From NCBI GenBank assembly GCA_934501115.1, contig CAKSTO010000002.1, positions 113,393 through 177,392 on the forward strand: a stretch of 64,000 nucleotides of DNA, given 5' to 3'. The DNA is from an uncultured Faecalibacterium sp. GTDB lineage: Bacteria > Bacillota > Clostridia > Oscillospirales > Ruminococcaceae. Shown here one piece after another: positions 1 to 8,814 of the stretch. How positions within the stretch are numbered: position 1 is the first letter of the stretch; the number at the start of each line of letters is the position of its first letter. Below the pieces are notes generated by a model. That model did no database searches. It saw only the letters and a list, made by a program, of their open reading frames with translations, and was not told where the DNA came from. Position numbers and translations under genes: made by a program.

Positions 1-605
1 GGATTGCCCAGCTGTGTCTGCACAGTCTGTGCCTGCTGAGCCAAAGCGGTGATCTGATCCGTGAAATTTGCAGCATCGCCCGTTACGACCCAGAGCTTGT
101 TCTGTGCCAGAAGATAGGCGTTTTCGTCATCACCAACGGACTCATAATCGCCGTCATCCAGCGTGTCCAGAAGGTCATAAACGGCGGAGGAGCGTTCTTT
201 CAGAAGCATATCCAGCTGCAGCGCAGAGGTGTTCTGAGATTTCTGCAGCAGACCGATCTGATCTGTCAGCTGGGTCAGCTGCTGGCGAAGAACTGCCTGC
301 GAGGCGTCACTGTAGATCTCCGCCACTGCCGTACCCGCCGAGACGCGCTCGCCGTCGGCAGCGAGATATCCCATCGTGCCGCTGCCGGCGATGTAACTTT
401 CGTCAAACAGCAGCACGCCGTCAGCAGCAATGGTATCTGAAACGGTAGCCGGAAGAGCCGTTTCATAAACGTTCTGTGGAAACAGAACATGCAGCGCCTG
501 ATACCCCACATATCCTGCTGCTGCAATCAAAAATGCGATCAGAACCCCTGCCAGCACGGTCAATGCTCCGTACCCGCGGTGTTCCCCCTGCGTGTTATCC
601 GGCAT
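1..605 (-). CDS. HlyD-family efflux adaptor-like protein (5' part; cut by window edge)
   Basis: This is the N-terminal 201 codons of a minus-strand gene whose 3' end lies outside the window. The ATG at 603-605 follows an AAAGGGTG ribosome binding site. The protein starts with a short charged tail, one membrane segment (about residues 17-38), then a stretch resembling the lipoyl-like beta domain of periplasmic adaptors (GTMGYLAADGERVSAGTAVAEI) and a Gln/Leu-rich helical hairpin. That order fits the HlyD/RND-adaptor fold often found near miaA or sepF in Clostridia. It lies 5 bp downstream of miaA and is probably cotranscribed with it. The substrate cannot be read from the sequence. Confidence 0.7.
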   Translation of the reverse strand, partial: MPDNTQGEHRGYGALTVLAGVLIAFLIAAAGYVGYQALHVLFPQNVYETALPATVSDTIAADGVLLFDESYIAGSGTMGYLAADGERVSAGTAVAEIYSDASQAVLRQQLTQLTDQIGLLQKSQNTSALQLDMLLKERSSAVYDLLDTLDDGDYESVGDDENAYLLAQNKLWVVTGDAANFTDQITALAQQAQTVQTQLGN

Positions 606-610
606 ATCGA

Positions 611-1555
611 TCACCCTTTCGATAGAAATTCGTCTGTCTTGCAGATCGCGGTCTGTGCCATATCCGGCGCACCGGCATCCAGCCAGACCACACCGTCCAT
701 GTGACGGAACCAGGTCAGCTGGCGCTTTGCATAATTGCGGGAAACCTGTTTGAGTTTGTCAGTGCAGCGATCCAGCGCGGCCGTGCCCTCAAAATACGGA
801 AAGAATTCCTTGTACCCGATGGCCTGCGCCGCCGTGCGGAAGCGCAGGCGGTTCTGCCAGACGACCTGCGCTTCCTTCAGCAGGCCGGCTTCCAGCATTT
901 TGTCCACCCGCCGGTCAATGCGGCGGTAAAGCTCCGCACGGTCGGGGAAGTCCAGCCCCAGCACAAGGCTGCGGTAGGGACGCTCCGGTGGAAGGGAGTC
1001 CGCCCGCTGTTCACTGAGTTTTTTGCCCGTGGCACGGTAGTGTTCCAGCGCCCGCAGAACACGCACCAGATTGTTCGGGTGAATGGCTGCGGCGGCTTCC
1101 GGATCCGCCTGTTTCAGTTCATCGTACATGGCGGCTCCGCCTTTTTCAGCCAGTTCAGCCGCCAACTGCTCCCGCAGCCCGACAGGAGCCTTTTCTTCGG
1201 TGAAGCGGACGCCGTACAAAAAGCTCTGCACGTACAAACCGGTGCCGCCCACAAGGATCGGAAGATTTCCGCGGGCAGAGATCTCCTGTTCCAGTTTCCC
1301 GGCCATTGCAGTAAAATCCGCTACGCTGAAGCTGATGTCCGGTGTAAGGATGTCCACCCCATGGTGCGGGATGCCGCAGGTCTCCTCCGGGGTCACCTTC
1401 GCCGTACCGATGTCCAACCCTTCATAGATCTGCATGGAGTCGCAGCTGATGACCTCCCCGGAAAAATGTTTTGCCAGCGTCACGCCAAGAGCGGTTTTTC
1501 CGGTAGCGGTAGGGCCGACCACCGCCACAACAGAGTGCTTACACGATGCGTCCAA
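611..1555 (-). CDS. miaA: tRNA dimethylallyltransferase
   Basis: MiaA transfers a dimethylallyl group to N6 of A37 in tRNAs that read UNN codons, giving i6A. MiaB, encoded 5 kb upstream here, then methylthiolates that base. The 314-residue protein is normal length. It has the P-loop GPTATGKT (residues 14-21), the substrate-binding DSMQ motif (39-42) with YEGLDIGTAK after it, and LVGGTGLYVQS near residue 105. The chosen start is TTG at 1553-1555, which overlaps the end of mutL by 17 bp; the next Met is far inside the fold. Overlap with mutL and a 5-bp gap to the HlyD-like gene indicate one operon. Confidence 0.95.
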   Translation of the reverse strand: MDASCKHSVVAVVGPTATGKTALGVTLAKHFSGEVISCDSMQIYEGLDIGTAKVTPEETCGIPHHGVDILTPDISFSVADFTAMAGKLEQEISARGNLPILVGGTGLYVQSFLYGVRFTEEKAPVGLREQLAAELAEKGGAAMYDELKQADPEAAAAIHPNNLVRVLRALEHYRATGKKLSEQRADSLPPERPYRSLVLGLDFPDRAELYRRIDRRVDKMLEAGLLKEAQVVWQNRLRFRTAAQAIGYKEFFPYFEGTAALDRCTDKLKQVSRNYAKRQLTWFRHMDGVVWLDAGAPDMAQTAICKTDEFLSKG

Positions 1556-3641
1556 ACTGCTTTTCCAGCTCCTTTCGAGTCAATTTCAATACACAGGGCC
1601 GCCCATGCGGGCAGAACGGCGGCACCTCGCCGGAAAGGATCTTTTCAGCAAGCGCCATCAGCTCCTGCGGAGAGGACTTATCACCAGCCTTGATCGCCGC
1701 ACGGCAGGAAATGGAATGCAGAACCCATTCGGTATGCTCATTCAGCGCGTCACGCCCGCCTTTGAGCAGCTTATCGGCGATCTCTATCAGCAGACTCTCC
1801 GCATTTTCCGGTTCGACGTCCGCCGGAACCGCCCGCAGCACCACGGTATTTCCGCCAAAGTCTGCGATCTCAAGACCTGCGTTTTCCAGCAGAGGAACAT
1901 TATCCATCAATGCCTGTTTTTCTTCAGCCGACAGATCGATCGCAGTCGACTCCAGCAGCATCTGACTGGGCACGTTGCCATAGTTGGCGGCCAGTTTTTC
2001 AAACAGCTGACGTTCATGGGCGGCATGCTTGTCGATCAGGCACAGCTCGTCGCCCCGTTCTGCGAGGATGTAAGTCTTGAACACCTCTCCCACGTAATGC
2101 AGCGGCTCCGGCTGGCCGGCGGAAGGATCAAAATTCAGCTGTTCCGGCTCCGCCGTCAGCTCTTGCGCTGCCTCCGGGGCAGCGGATCCCTGCACAGGGC
2201 ATCCGGGCTGGGGGGCAGGGGTCGGATCCCATGCTGCCATGTGATCTCGTTCTGCCTGAACTTTTGTTTCACCAAGCTCCGGTTCCACATCCAGCTGTGC
2301 CTCGCTGGCAGCTGTACGGAACGTCTCTGCCGTGTCGCCCGGATCAGATGCAGGACTGTGCAGCGTCACGACAGGAGCCAGAATGCACTCTGTCGTCTCG
2401 CTGTCTTTCCAGCGCGGCAAAGCGGATGCCTGCGCTTTTTCATGTACTGTTGACGGAGCTGCATCCGGCATCGGCTGTTTTACCGGTTCCCGTCGATTCT
2501 CCGGCAGGCTCCCAGGGTCTGCCTGACCCGAAATAATGGCGGAAAGGCCCGTAAAGTTGCTTTGCTTTACATCTTTTTCAATCGCATCTTCGTTTGTTTT
2601 ATCGTTTCTGTCTTTTTTGCCCGCATCAAAGGTGAAGCATCGTTCGCCTGTTCCGGGCTGAGCCAGCGCCAGCTTGACAGCATGATAGACCACATCAAAC
2701 ACATCGTTTTCCCGGGCAAAACGCGCTTCGATCTTGGCCGGGTGGACGTTGACATCCACGAGGTCTGCCGGCATCTCCAGAAGCAGGACACCCCCGGGGA
2801 ATTTTCCCTGCATCATCGTGCCCTTGAACGCCATCTCCATGCCGGCCATCATCGTGCGGTTGCGGACATAGCGGCCGTTGATGTAGAAATGCTGCATGCT
2901 TCGACTGGCGCGGCAGCTTTTGGGCGGCGTGATGAGCCCCGTGATGCGATACACGCCCTCCTGATTTTCCAACTCGATCAGATCACGGCTGAACTCACGC
3001 CCCAGCACTGCATAGACCGCACCCCGCAGCTGGCCGTCGCCCGGGGTAACATACTGCAGTTTGCCTTCCCGGATAAACTTGACACTTACCTCCGGGTGAC
3101 TGAGCGCAACATGGGCAACCGTATCCGAGACAAAGGTGCCCTCGGAAGCATCTTTTTTCAAAAACTTCATGCGGGCGGGGGTGTTATAAAACAAATCCTT
3201 CACCCGGATGGTAGTGCCTACCGCACGGGCTCCCGGTTCCCGCGAGATCTCTTCCCCGCCCTCGATCCGGTAGACTGTGGCAAACTCATCTGCCTCCGTA
3301 CGGGTAGTCAGTTCTACACGCGCGACACTGGCTATGGAGGCCAGTGCCTCGCCGCGGAATCCCAGCGTATGGATACTAACCAGATCCTCCGGTGTCAGGA
3401 TCTTGCTGGTCGCATGGCGGATAAACGCCGTGGAGATGTACTCTGCCTCGATGCCTGTGCCGTTGTCGCTGATCTCAATCAGCTTTACGCCGCCGGACTC
3501 AATGCTGACGGTCACCTGCTTAGCTCCGGCATCGATCGAGTTTTCCAGAAGCTCTTTGACGACCGACGCCGGGCGCTCCACCACCTCACCGGCTGCAATC
3601 AGCTCAGCGGTGTGTTTGTCCAGAACATGGATCACTGCCAT
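1539..3641 (-). CDS. mutL: DNA mismatch repair protein MutL
   Basis: MutL couples mismatch recognition by MutS to strand incision. The 700-residue protein has an N-terminal GHKL ATPase (ELLENSIDAGA, DNGTGI, GFRGEAL) and a long linker rich in Pro, Ala and Glu (about residues 335-510). The C-terminal dimerisation domain carries DKHAAHERQLFE, which fits the endonuclease motif DQHAxxExxxxE with Lys in place of Gln, and a CPHGRP element near the end. This marks a latent-endonuclease MutL, as expected in bacteria without MutH. It is 40 bp downstream of mutS and overlaps miaA. Confidence 0.96.
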   Translation of the reverse strand: MAVIHVLDKHTAELIAAGEVVERPASVVKELLENSIDAGAKQVTVSIESGGVKLIEISDNGTGIEAEYISTAFIRHATSKILTPEDLVSIHTLGFRGEALASIASVARVELTTRTEADEFATVYRIEGGEEISREPGARAVGTTIRVKDLFYNTPARMKFLKKDASEGTFVSDTVAHVALSHPEVSVKFIREGKLQYVTPGDGQLRGAVYAVLGREFSRDLIELENQEGVYRITGLITPPKSCRASRSMQHFYINGRYVRNRTMMAGMEMAFKGTMMQGKFPGGVLLLEMPADLVDVNVHPAKIEARFARENDVFDVVYHAVKLALAQPGTGERCFTFDAGKKDRNDKTNEDAIEKDVKQSNFTGLSAIISGQADPGSLPENRREPVKQPMPDAAPSTVHEKAQASALPRWKDSETTECILAPVVTLHSPASDPGDTAETFRTAASEAQLDVEPELGETKVQAERDHMAAWDPTPAPQPGCPVQGSAAPEAAQELTAEPEQLNFDPSAGQPEPLHYVGEVFKTYILAERGDELCLIDKHAAHERQLFEKLAANYGNVPSQMLLESTAIDLSAEEKQALMDNVPLLENAGLEIADFGGNTVVLRAVPADVEPENAESLLIEIADKLLKGGRDALNEHTEWVLHSISCRAAIKAGDKSSPQELMALAEKILSGEVPPFCPHGRPCVLKLTRKELEKQFGRIV

Positions 3642-3681
3642 GGTGTTTTCCTCCTTATGGTTTGGTTTCGTGCAGCCCGTT

Positions 3682-6297
3682 TCAGCCGTTCAGGCTGCCC
3701 TTCAGGGTCTTTTTCAGCTCGTAGAGGAAGTTCAACGCTTCGATGGGCGTCAGCGTTTCCACATCCAGTGCCTCCAGCTTCTCCATCATTTCACTTGGCA
3801 CGGCGGGAGAATTGTACTCCTGCAGAGCATCAAAATCCATCTGCTCCACCTTGTTTTTCGGAGCTGCGGCTTCCAGTGTGCGCAGAACTTCGTGGGCACG
3901 GCGGGTGACGCTGCCGGGCAGACCAGCCAGCTTTGCCACCTCGATGCCGTAGCTGTCGTCCGCCGGGCCGCGGATGATCCGCCGCAGAAATGTGATGTCC
4001 TCTCCACGTTTTTTCACTGCAATATTGTAGTTTTTCACGCCTTCAAGGGCACCCTCCAGCTCGGTCAGCTCGTGGTAGTGAGTAGCGAACAGGGTCTTAC
4101 AGCCCAGCCCTTTGGCTGGATCGGAGATGTGCTCCACTACTGCCCGGGCAATGCTCATCCCATCAAAGGTCGAGGTTCCGCGGCCGATCTCATCCAGCAC
4201 CACAAGGCTCTTGGGGGTGGCATTTTTCAGGATCTCTGACACCTCAGTCATCTCTACCATGAAGGTAGACTGCCCCGCAGACAAGTCATCCGATGCGCCG
4301 ATCCGAGTGAAAATGGCGTCCACCACACCCACGTGGCAGCTTCCGGCCGGAACGAAGGAGCCGATCTGTGCCATCAGCGCGATCAATGCGTTTTGACGCA
4401 TATACGTAGATTTTCCGGCCATGTTTGGGCCGGTGATAATCAGGCACCGGTCGGAAGTGCAGTTGAGCGTGGTATCGTTCGGCACAAACAGACTGCCTTT
4501 GAGCATTTGCTCCACCACGGGATGACGCCCCTCAGTGATGGTCAGCTCATCACTGTCATCCACAACAGGGCGGCAATAGTTATTCTCCGCCGCTACCTGC
4601 GCCAGCGCCGTGAGTACATCCAGCTGTGCCACTGCATTCGCCGTGCACTGGATGCGATCCAGCTGCGCGCCGATGCTTTCCAGCAGTTCATCGAACAGGC
4701 GGCGCTCCAGCGTGATCAGCCGTTCGTGTGCACCCAGGATTTTACTTTCAAGCTCTTTGAGCTCCTGCGTGATGTAGCGTTCGCCGCTGGTCAGCGTCTG
4801 CTTGCGGATGTAGGTTTCCGGCACCTGCGCCTTGTAGGAGTTGCTGACCTCGATATAGTAGCCAAATACATGGTTATAGCCGATCTTCAGTTTTGGGATC
4901 CCGGTCTCCTGCCGCAGACGGGCTTCCAGCTGCGCCAGCACGCCCTTGGTATTGTCGCGGATCGAGCGCAGCTCATCCACCTCGGCATGGTAGCCTTTGG
5001 CGATGACGCCGCCGTCTTTGAGCGTAGAAGGTGCCTCGGGATCGATCGCCGCATAAATACGGGCTTTGATCTCTTCCAACGGGTCGATCTGAGCAGCCAG
5101 CTCGGTCAGCTCCTGACAATTGCAGGCTTCTGCCTGCCTGCGCAGATTTGGCAGACGGTCGCAGGTCTGCGCCAGCGTATAGATCTCTTTCGGGGTCGCA
5201 GAGCCGTAGACCGTGCGGGTCATCAAACGCTCGATATCAGAGATGTAGTGCAGCTCCTCCGTCAGGTCGCCCCGCGCCATGGTCTGCTTCACAAGGCTTT
5301 CCACTGCGTTGAGCCGGTGGTTGATGAGCTCACTGGAGATCAGTGGCTGCTCGATCCAGCCGCGGAGCATCCGCTTGCCCATCGAAGTACAGGTCTTGTC
5401 CAGCACCCAGAGCAGCGTGCCCCGCTTCTCGCGCCCGCGCAGGGTCTCGGTCAGTTCCAGATTCGCCCGTGTCACCGGCGAAAGCCGCATAAACTGCGTC
5501 TTATTATAAGCAATGACCGTCTTCAGGCGCTCCACGCCCTTGATCTGTGTATCGTGGAGATATTCCAGCAGCGCCGCCATGGAAAAGCGCACAAGACCAT
5601 CTTCCGCGATCCCGGTGCTCTGAGCCCAGCTGCGTCCGAACTGCGTTTCCAGTGCAGCGGTCACAAGACCCGGAGCGTAGCGCTCCTCCTCTACGAGCTC
5701 CACAGAACAGGTCATATTCTTTTTGATGTAGGCTGTTACCTCGCGGCAATCCAGCAAACCGGGGTTCATCAGCACTTCGCTTGGGTGGTAGCGGCACAGC
5801 TCCGTAATGACCGCCTGTGCGATCTTATCTGCGCTCAGCTCTGTGATATGCGCTGTTCCCGTCGAGACATCCGCAAAGCACAGACCTGCCTTTTTTCCCT
5901 TCAGGTAGATGCTCGCGATGTAGTTGTTACGGTCATCCTGCAGCATGCTGCTCTCGATGACCGTACCGGGTGTGACTACTCGGATAATATCGCGCTTGAC
6001 AAGCCCTTTCGCTTTGGCGGGGTCTTCCACCTGTTCACAGATCGCCACTTTGTAGCCCTTGGCAATGAGCCGCGCCACATAGCCCTCGTAGCTGTGAAAC
6101 GGCACGCCGCACATGGGCGCACGCTCCTCCAGACCGCATTGCTTGCCCGTCAGGGTCAGATCCAGCTCTCTGGACGCTGTGATGGCGTCGTCAAAGAACA
6201 TCTCGTAAAAGTCACCGATGCGGTAAAAGAGAATCTCGTCCTTGTGTTGATTTTTGATTTCCAGATATTGCTGCATCATGGGCGACAGCTCTGCCAT
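3682..6297 (-). CDS. mutS: DNA mismatch repair protein MutS
   Basis: MutS binds mispaired DNA and recruits MutL. The start at 6297 is chosen because the family N-terminus MAELSPMMQQYLEIK begins there behind GAGAGGG; the open frame continues 20 codons upstream without family similarity. In the 871-residue product the mismatch-reading F-x-E motif is Phe30/Glu32 (DFYEMF). The C-terminal ATPase has Walker A GPNMAGKST and the signature STFMVEMTE, followed by VVLDEIGRGTSTFDG. Length and domain order are standard. Confidence 0.97.
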   Translation of the reverse strand: MAELSPMMQQYLEIKNQHKDEILFYRIGDFYEMFFDDAITASRELDLTLTGKQCGLEERAPMCGVPFHSYEGYVARLIAKGYKVAICEQVEDPAKAKGLVKRDIIRVVTPGTVIESSMLQDDRNNYIASIYLKGKKAGLCFADVSTGTAHITELSADKIAQAVITELCRYHPSEVLMNPGLLDCREVTAYIKKNMTCSVELVEEERYAPGLVTAALETQFGRSWAQSTGIAEDGLVRFSMAALLEYLHDTQIKGVERLKTVIAYNKTQFMRLSPVTRANLELTETLRGREKRGTLLWVLDKTCTSMGKRMLRGWIEQPLISSELINHRLNAVESLVKQTMARGDLTEELHYISDIERLMTRTVYGSATPKEIYTLAQTCDRLPNLRRQAEACNCQELTELAAQIDPLEEIKARIYAAIDPEAPSTLKDGGVIAKGYHAEVDELRSIRDNTKGVLAQLEARLRQETGIPKLKIGYNHVFGYYIEVSNSYKAQVPETYIRKQTLTSGERYITQELKELESKILGAHERLITLERRLFDELLESIGAQLDRIQCTANAVAQLDVLTALAQVAAENNYCRPVVDDSDELTITEGRHPVVEQMLKGSLFVPNDTTLNCTSDRCLIITGPNMAGKSTYMRQNALIALMAQIGSFVPAGSCHVGVVDAIFTRIGASDDLSAGQSTFMVEMTEVSEILKNATPKSLVVLDEIGRGTSTFDGMSIARAVVEHISDPAKGLGCKTLFATHYHELTELEGALEGVKNYNIAVKKRGEDITFLRRIIRGPADDSYGIEVAKLAGLPGSVTRRAHEVLRTLEAAAPKNKVEQMDFDALQEYNSPAVPSEMMEKLEALDVETLTPIEALNFLYELKKTLKGSLNG

Positions 6298-6355
6298 GGT
6301 TTCCCTCTCTCCCGTTCTATGCATAAGTTTGCGGCTTGTAACCGCTGCGGCAAAC

Positions 6356-6387
6356 AAAACGCGGTCTGTTCAGAACAGCCGCGTTTT
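6356..6387 (-). terminator. Intrinsic terminator after the YlbF-family gene
   Basis: A 9-bp perfect stem (AAAACGCGG / CCGCGTTTT) with a second inner pairing (CTGTT / AACAG) is followed on the minus strand by TTTTGTTTG. It separates the YlbF-like gene from mutS, so mutS probably has its own start or depends on read-through. Confidence 0.75.
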
Positions 6388-6405
6388 GCAGAAAAGGTTG
6401 TTTGC

Positions 6406-6813
6406 TTAATGGCAGCCGCCGCAGGTGGAGCAGCTGCCCGTGCAGGATGCTGAAGGCTCTTCCACAGTCATAGGATCCCCGCCGTTCATTGCGGTGTTGA
6501 TGATGGCATCAATATAGTTGACGAGGTTCTCGCACTCACGCTTTGCCTCATTGTAAGCCACCATGCCCTCGTTGCCCATGATCTGGCCGTACAGGCTGTT
6601 CACCTTCTCGTTGAGCTCAGCGATGCGGGCGTCGTTGCGCTCGGTCTTGCCGATCTCGTTGTTCAGATCCATGCGGGCGAGGTTGAACTCCCCGATCAGG
6701 TTCTGCAGCTCTTCGTCCTTATCGTTGGCCTTACGTGCCTGATCCAGAATGAGGTAGCGGCTATCGGTCTGCAGCGCAACGGCTGCGCGCTTGAAAAGAT
6801 CAATGCAATCCAT
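6406..6813 (-). CDS. YlbF/YmcA-family protein with a C-terminal cysteine cluster
   Basis: This 135-residue helical protein starts at the ATG at 6813 behind AAGGAG (start MDCIDLFKRAA); 13 upstream codons were discarded. The heptad-rich middle (residues about 20-105) matches the YlbF/YmcA fold. In Bacillus subtilis the relatives YlbF and YmcA form the RicAFT (YaaT) complex, which carries iron-sulfur clusters and affects RNase Y-dependent RNA processing. Here the last residues are CTGSCSTCGGCH, four cysteines in a row that could ligate a metal or cluster. The family call is from sequence character; a role in RNA processing is inference. Confidence 0.7.
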   Translation of the reverse strand: MDCIDLFKRAAVALQTDSRYLILDQARKANDKDEELQNLIGEFNLARMDLNNEIGKTERNDARIAELNEKVNSLYGQIMGNEGMVAYNEAKRECENLVNYIDAIINTAMNGGDPMTVEEPSASCTGSCSTCGGCH

Positions 6814-6866
6814 TTGTATGGTTCTCCTTTTTATTGATACGTTCAGGGGCACCGCCCCGGAAGCTC

Positions 6867-8255
6867 TCAGACAAGCTCACCCAGCAGCACAGTTGCACGT
6901 GCGCCGGTGAGGTGTACGTTGGCATAGCTGCCAATCAGGGAATCGTCTGCGGCAAATTCGACCGTCAGGTTGTTGTCCAGACGACCGGACAGCGTGCCTT
7001 CGCTGCGTCCAAAGCCCTCTACCAGAACCCGGACGGTCTGCCCCACCTGTGCTTTGACCAGAGCCATCGCGATCTCGTCCTGCACCTTGAGCAGACGGGT
7101 CATGCGATCGGTCTTTTCCTTGCGGGGAGTGGGGTCGGGCATGTCGGCGGCCTTTGTGCCGGTGCGTTTGGAGTAGATAAAGGTGAACAGCTGCATATAG
7201 CCCACCTTCTGCACCAGCTCCAGCGTCTTGACAAAATCCTCCTCGGTCTCGCCGGGGAAGCCCACGATGATATCGCTGGAGAAGGTGATGCCGGGCACGG
7301 TCTTGCGGGCGTACTCGATGAGTTCAAGGTACTGCTCCACAGTGTAGTGGCGGTTCATCTGCTTCAGCAGCTCATCCGAACCGCACTGCACCGGCAGATG
7401 CAGGTGCCTGCACAGCTTCGGCTGAGCGGCAATGGTGTCGATCAACTTATGGCTGGCATCCTTCGGATGGCTGGTCATAAAGCGGATATGGTAGTCCCCC
7501 GGCACGGTGCACAGCAGGTTGAGCAGGTCAGAAAAGTCGATCTGCTCCTCCAGACCCTTACCATAGCTGTTGACGTTCTGCCCCAGCAGCGTGATCTCCT
7601 TGTACCCCGCCTCCACAAGGCCGCGGAACTCTGCAAGGATATCGCCCGGCTTGCGGCTTTTTTCGCGGCCGCGCACATAGGGCACAATGCAGTATGTGCA
7701 GAAGTTGTCGCAGCCATACATGATGGGCAGCCATGCGCGGAACTCGCTTTCGCGCCGGATCGGGATGTTCTCCACGATGACCGGGCGCTGTGCCGGATCC
7801 ATCAGCACACGCTTGTGCCTCTGCAATTTCTGGGCAATGAGCTGCGGCAGGGTGTCGATCCCGTCTACGCCAAACACAAGGTCAACATAGGGGTAACTCC
7901 GACGCAGTTTTTCCACCACCTGTTTCTGATTGGCCATACAGCCGCACAGGCCGATGATCAGGCCACGCTTTTTTTCCTTGAGTCCCTTCAGGGCACCTAC
8001 GTTGCCGAACACACGCTGCTCTGCGTGCTCGCGCACGGCGCAGGTGTTGAAGAGGATGAGATCCGCATCCTCCGGTTTGTCGCACAGCCCGTAGCCGATA
8101 TCCACCAGAACGCCTTTGATGCGCTCACCGTCGTTGACATTCTGCTGGCAGCCATAGCTGTGCACAAAGGCCAGCGGCGGGGTATCGTATGTCTGCTTCA
8201 CGAGTTCTGCCGCAACATTGTTATGTTCAAAACTAATATATTCCAATGAAACCAT
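6867..8255 (-). CDS. miaB: tRNA-2-methylthio-N6-dimethylallyladenosine synthase
   Basis: MiaB is a radical-SAM methylthiotransferase that converts i6A37 to ms2i6A37 in tRNA. The 462-residue protein has the N-terminal UPF0004 domain with three cluster cysteines (YGCQQN, NTCAVREHAE, GLCGCMAN), the radical-SAM CxxxCxxC site (YGCDNFCTYCIVP), and a C-terminal TRAM-like domain. The start at 8255 is preferred over one 43 codons upstream because a good promoter (8326-8354) lies inside that longer frame and GGAGAAGG precedes this ATG. Confidence 0.93.
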   Translation of the reverse strand: MVSLEYISFEHNNVAAELVKQTYDTPPLAFVHSYGCQQNVNDGERIKGVLVDIGYGLCDKPEDADLILFNTCAVREHAEQRVFGNVGALKGLKEKKRGLIIGLCGCMANQKQVVEKLRRSYPYVDLVFGVDGIDTLPQLIAQKLQRHKRVLMDPAQRPVIVENIPIRRESEFRAWLPIMYGCDNFCTYCIVPYVRGREKSRKPGDILAEFRGLVEAGYKEITLLGQNVNSYGKGLEEQIDFSDLLNLLCTVPGDYHIRFMTSHPKDASHKLIDTIAAQPKLCRHLHLPVQCGSDELLKQMNRHYTVEQYLELIEYARKTVPGITFSSDIIVGFPGETEEDFVKTLELVQKVGYMQLFTFIYSKRTGTKAADMPDPTPRKEKTDRMTRLLKVQDEIAMALVKAQVGQTVRVLVEGFGRSEGTLSGRLDNNLTVEFAADDSLIGSYANVHLTGARATVLLGELV

Positions 8256-8325
8256 CCTTCTCCGCAGGGATCCTCTCTCCCTCGCGGCGAAATCTTTTTG
8301 TCCTTTTGCTCCGAAAGCTCTCTTT

Positions 8326-8354
8326 AGTATACGCTCTTTGTGCGTTTGGGGCAA
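8326..8354 (-). promoter_or_regulatory. Sigma-A type promoter for miaB
   Basis: On the minus strand: -35 TTGCCC (8349-8354), 17-bp spacer, -10 TATACT (8326-8331). It lies 71 bp upstream of the chosen miaB start and downstream of the Fur-family gene. Confidence 0.65.
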
Positions 8355-8380
8355 GGGGTACGGCATATTTTTCCGGAAGG

Positions 8381-8773
8381 TCACAGCATATTTTCACATA
8401 TTTGCTTTTCACAACATGCTTCACACACACCGATGAGCACTACAGCGCAATCCTGCACCTGCCCTTTCTGGTTGCGCACGAGCTTCATTACCTGTTTTTC
8501 ATCCACCTCAGCATCGGTCACACAGCCGCATACTGTGCAGTACAGGTGGCTGTGCCAGGGCAGCGTATGGTCGAACCGGTCCGCCTTGCCCGGGATCGAT
8601 ACCCGGCGCACCCGCCCCATCTCGACAAGACTGTTCAGATTGCGGTATACCGTGCCAAGGCTCAGCCCCGGGCACTCTTTGACTGCCGTATCATAAATTT
8701 CCTCGGCAGTCGGGTGGTCGCACAAAGCCTGTACGGTCTGCATGACCAGCTCTCGCTGTTTGGAATAGCGCAT
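8381..8773 (-). CDS. Fur-family metalloregulator (PerR/Zur/Fur type)
   Basis: This is a 130-residue DNA-binding repressor. The N-terminal winged helix includes TAEEIYDTAVKECPGLSLGT and VYRNLNSLVEMG, the family's recognition region. The C-terminal half has HSHLYCTVCG and CEACC, giving the two CxxC pairs of the structural zinc site, and the metal-binding stretch RFDHTLPWHSH. Which metal or peroxide it senses cannot be decided from these residues; the compact size and FDHT spacing favour a PerR-like protein. It lies 41 bp downstream of rarA. Confidence 0.88.
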   Translation of the reverse strand: MRYSKQRELVMQTVQALCDHPTAEEIYDTAVKECPGLSLGTVYRNLNSLVEMGRVRRVSIPGKADRFDHTLPWHSHLYCTVCGCVTDAEVDEKQVMKLVRNQKGQVQDCAVVLIGVCEACCEKQICENML

Positions 8774-8814
8774 ATCGTTCTCCTTTGCTTTTTTCCTTGT
8801 ACAAAAAGTCTTGT

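Noticed and set aside
1..605. Plus-strand frame 68-448 as a gene
   Set aside because: It is antisense to the HlyD-like gene, Arg-rich and without an RBS.
4333..6453. Plus-strand open frame of 706 codons opposite mutS
   Set aside because: Antisense shadow of a well-supported mutS; no RBS and a composition rich in His, Arg and Gln.
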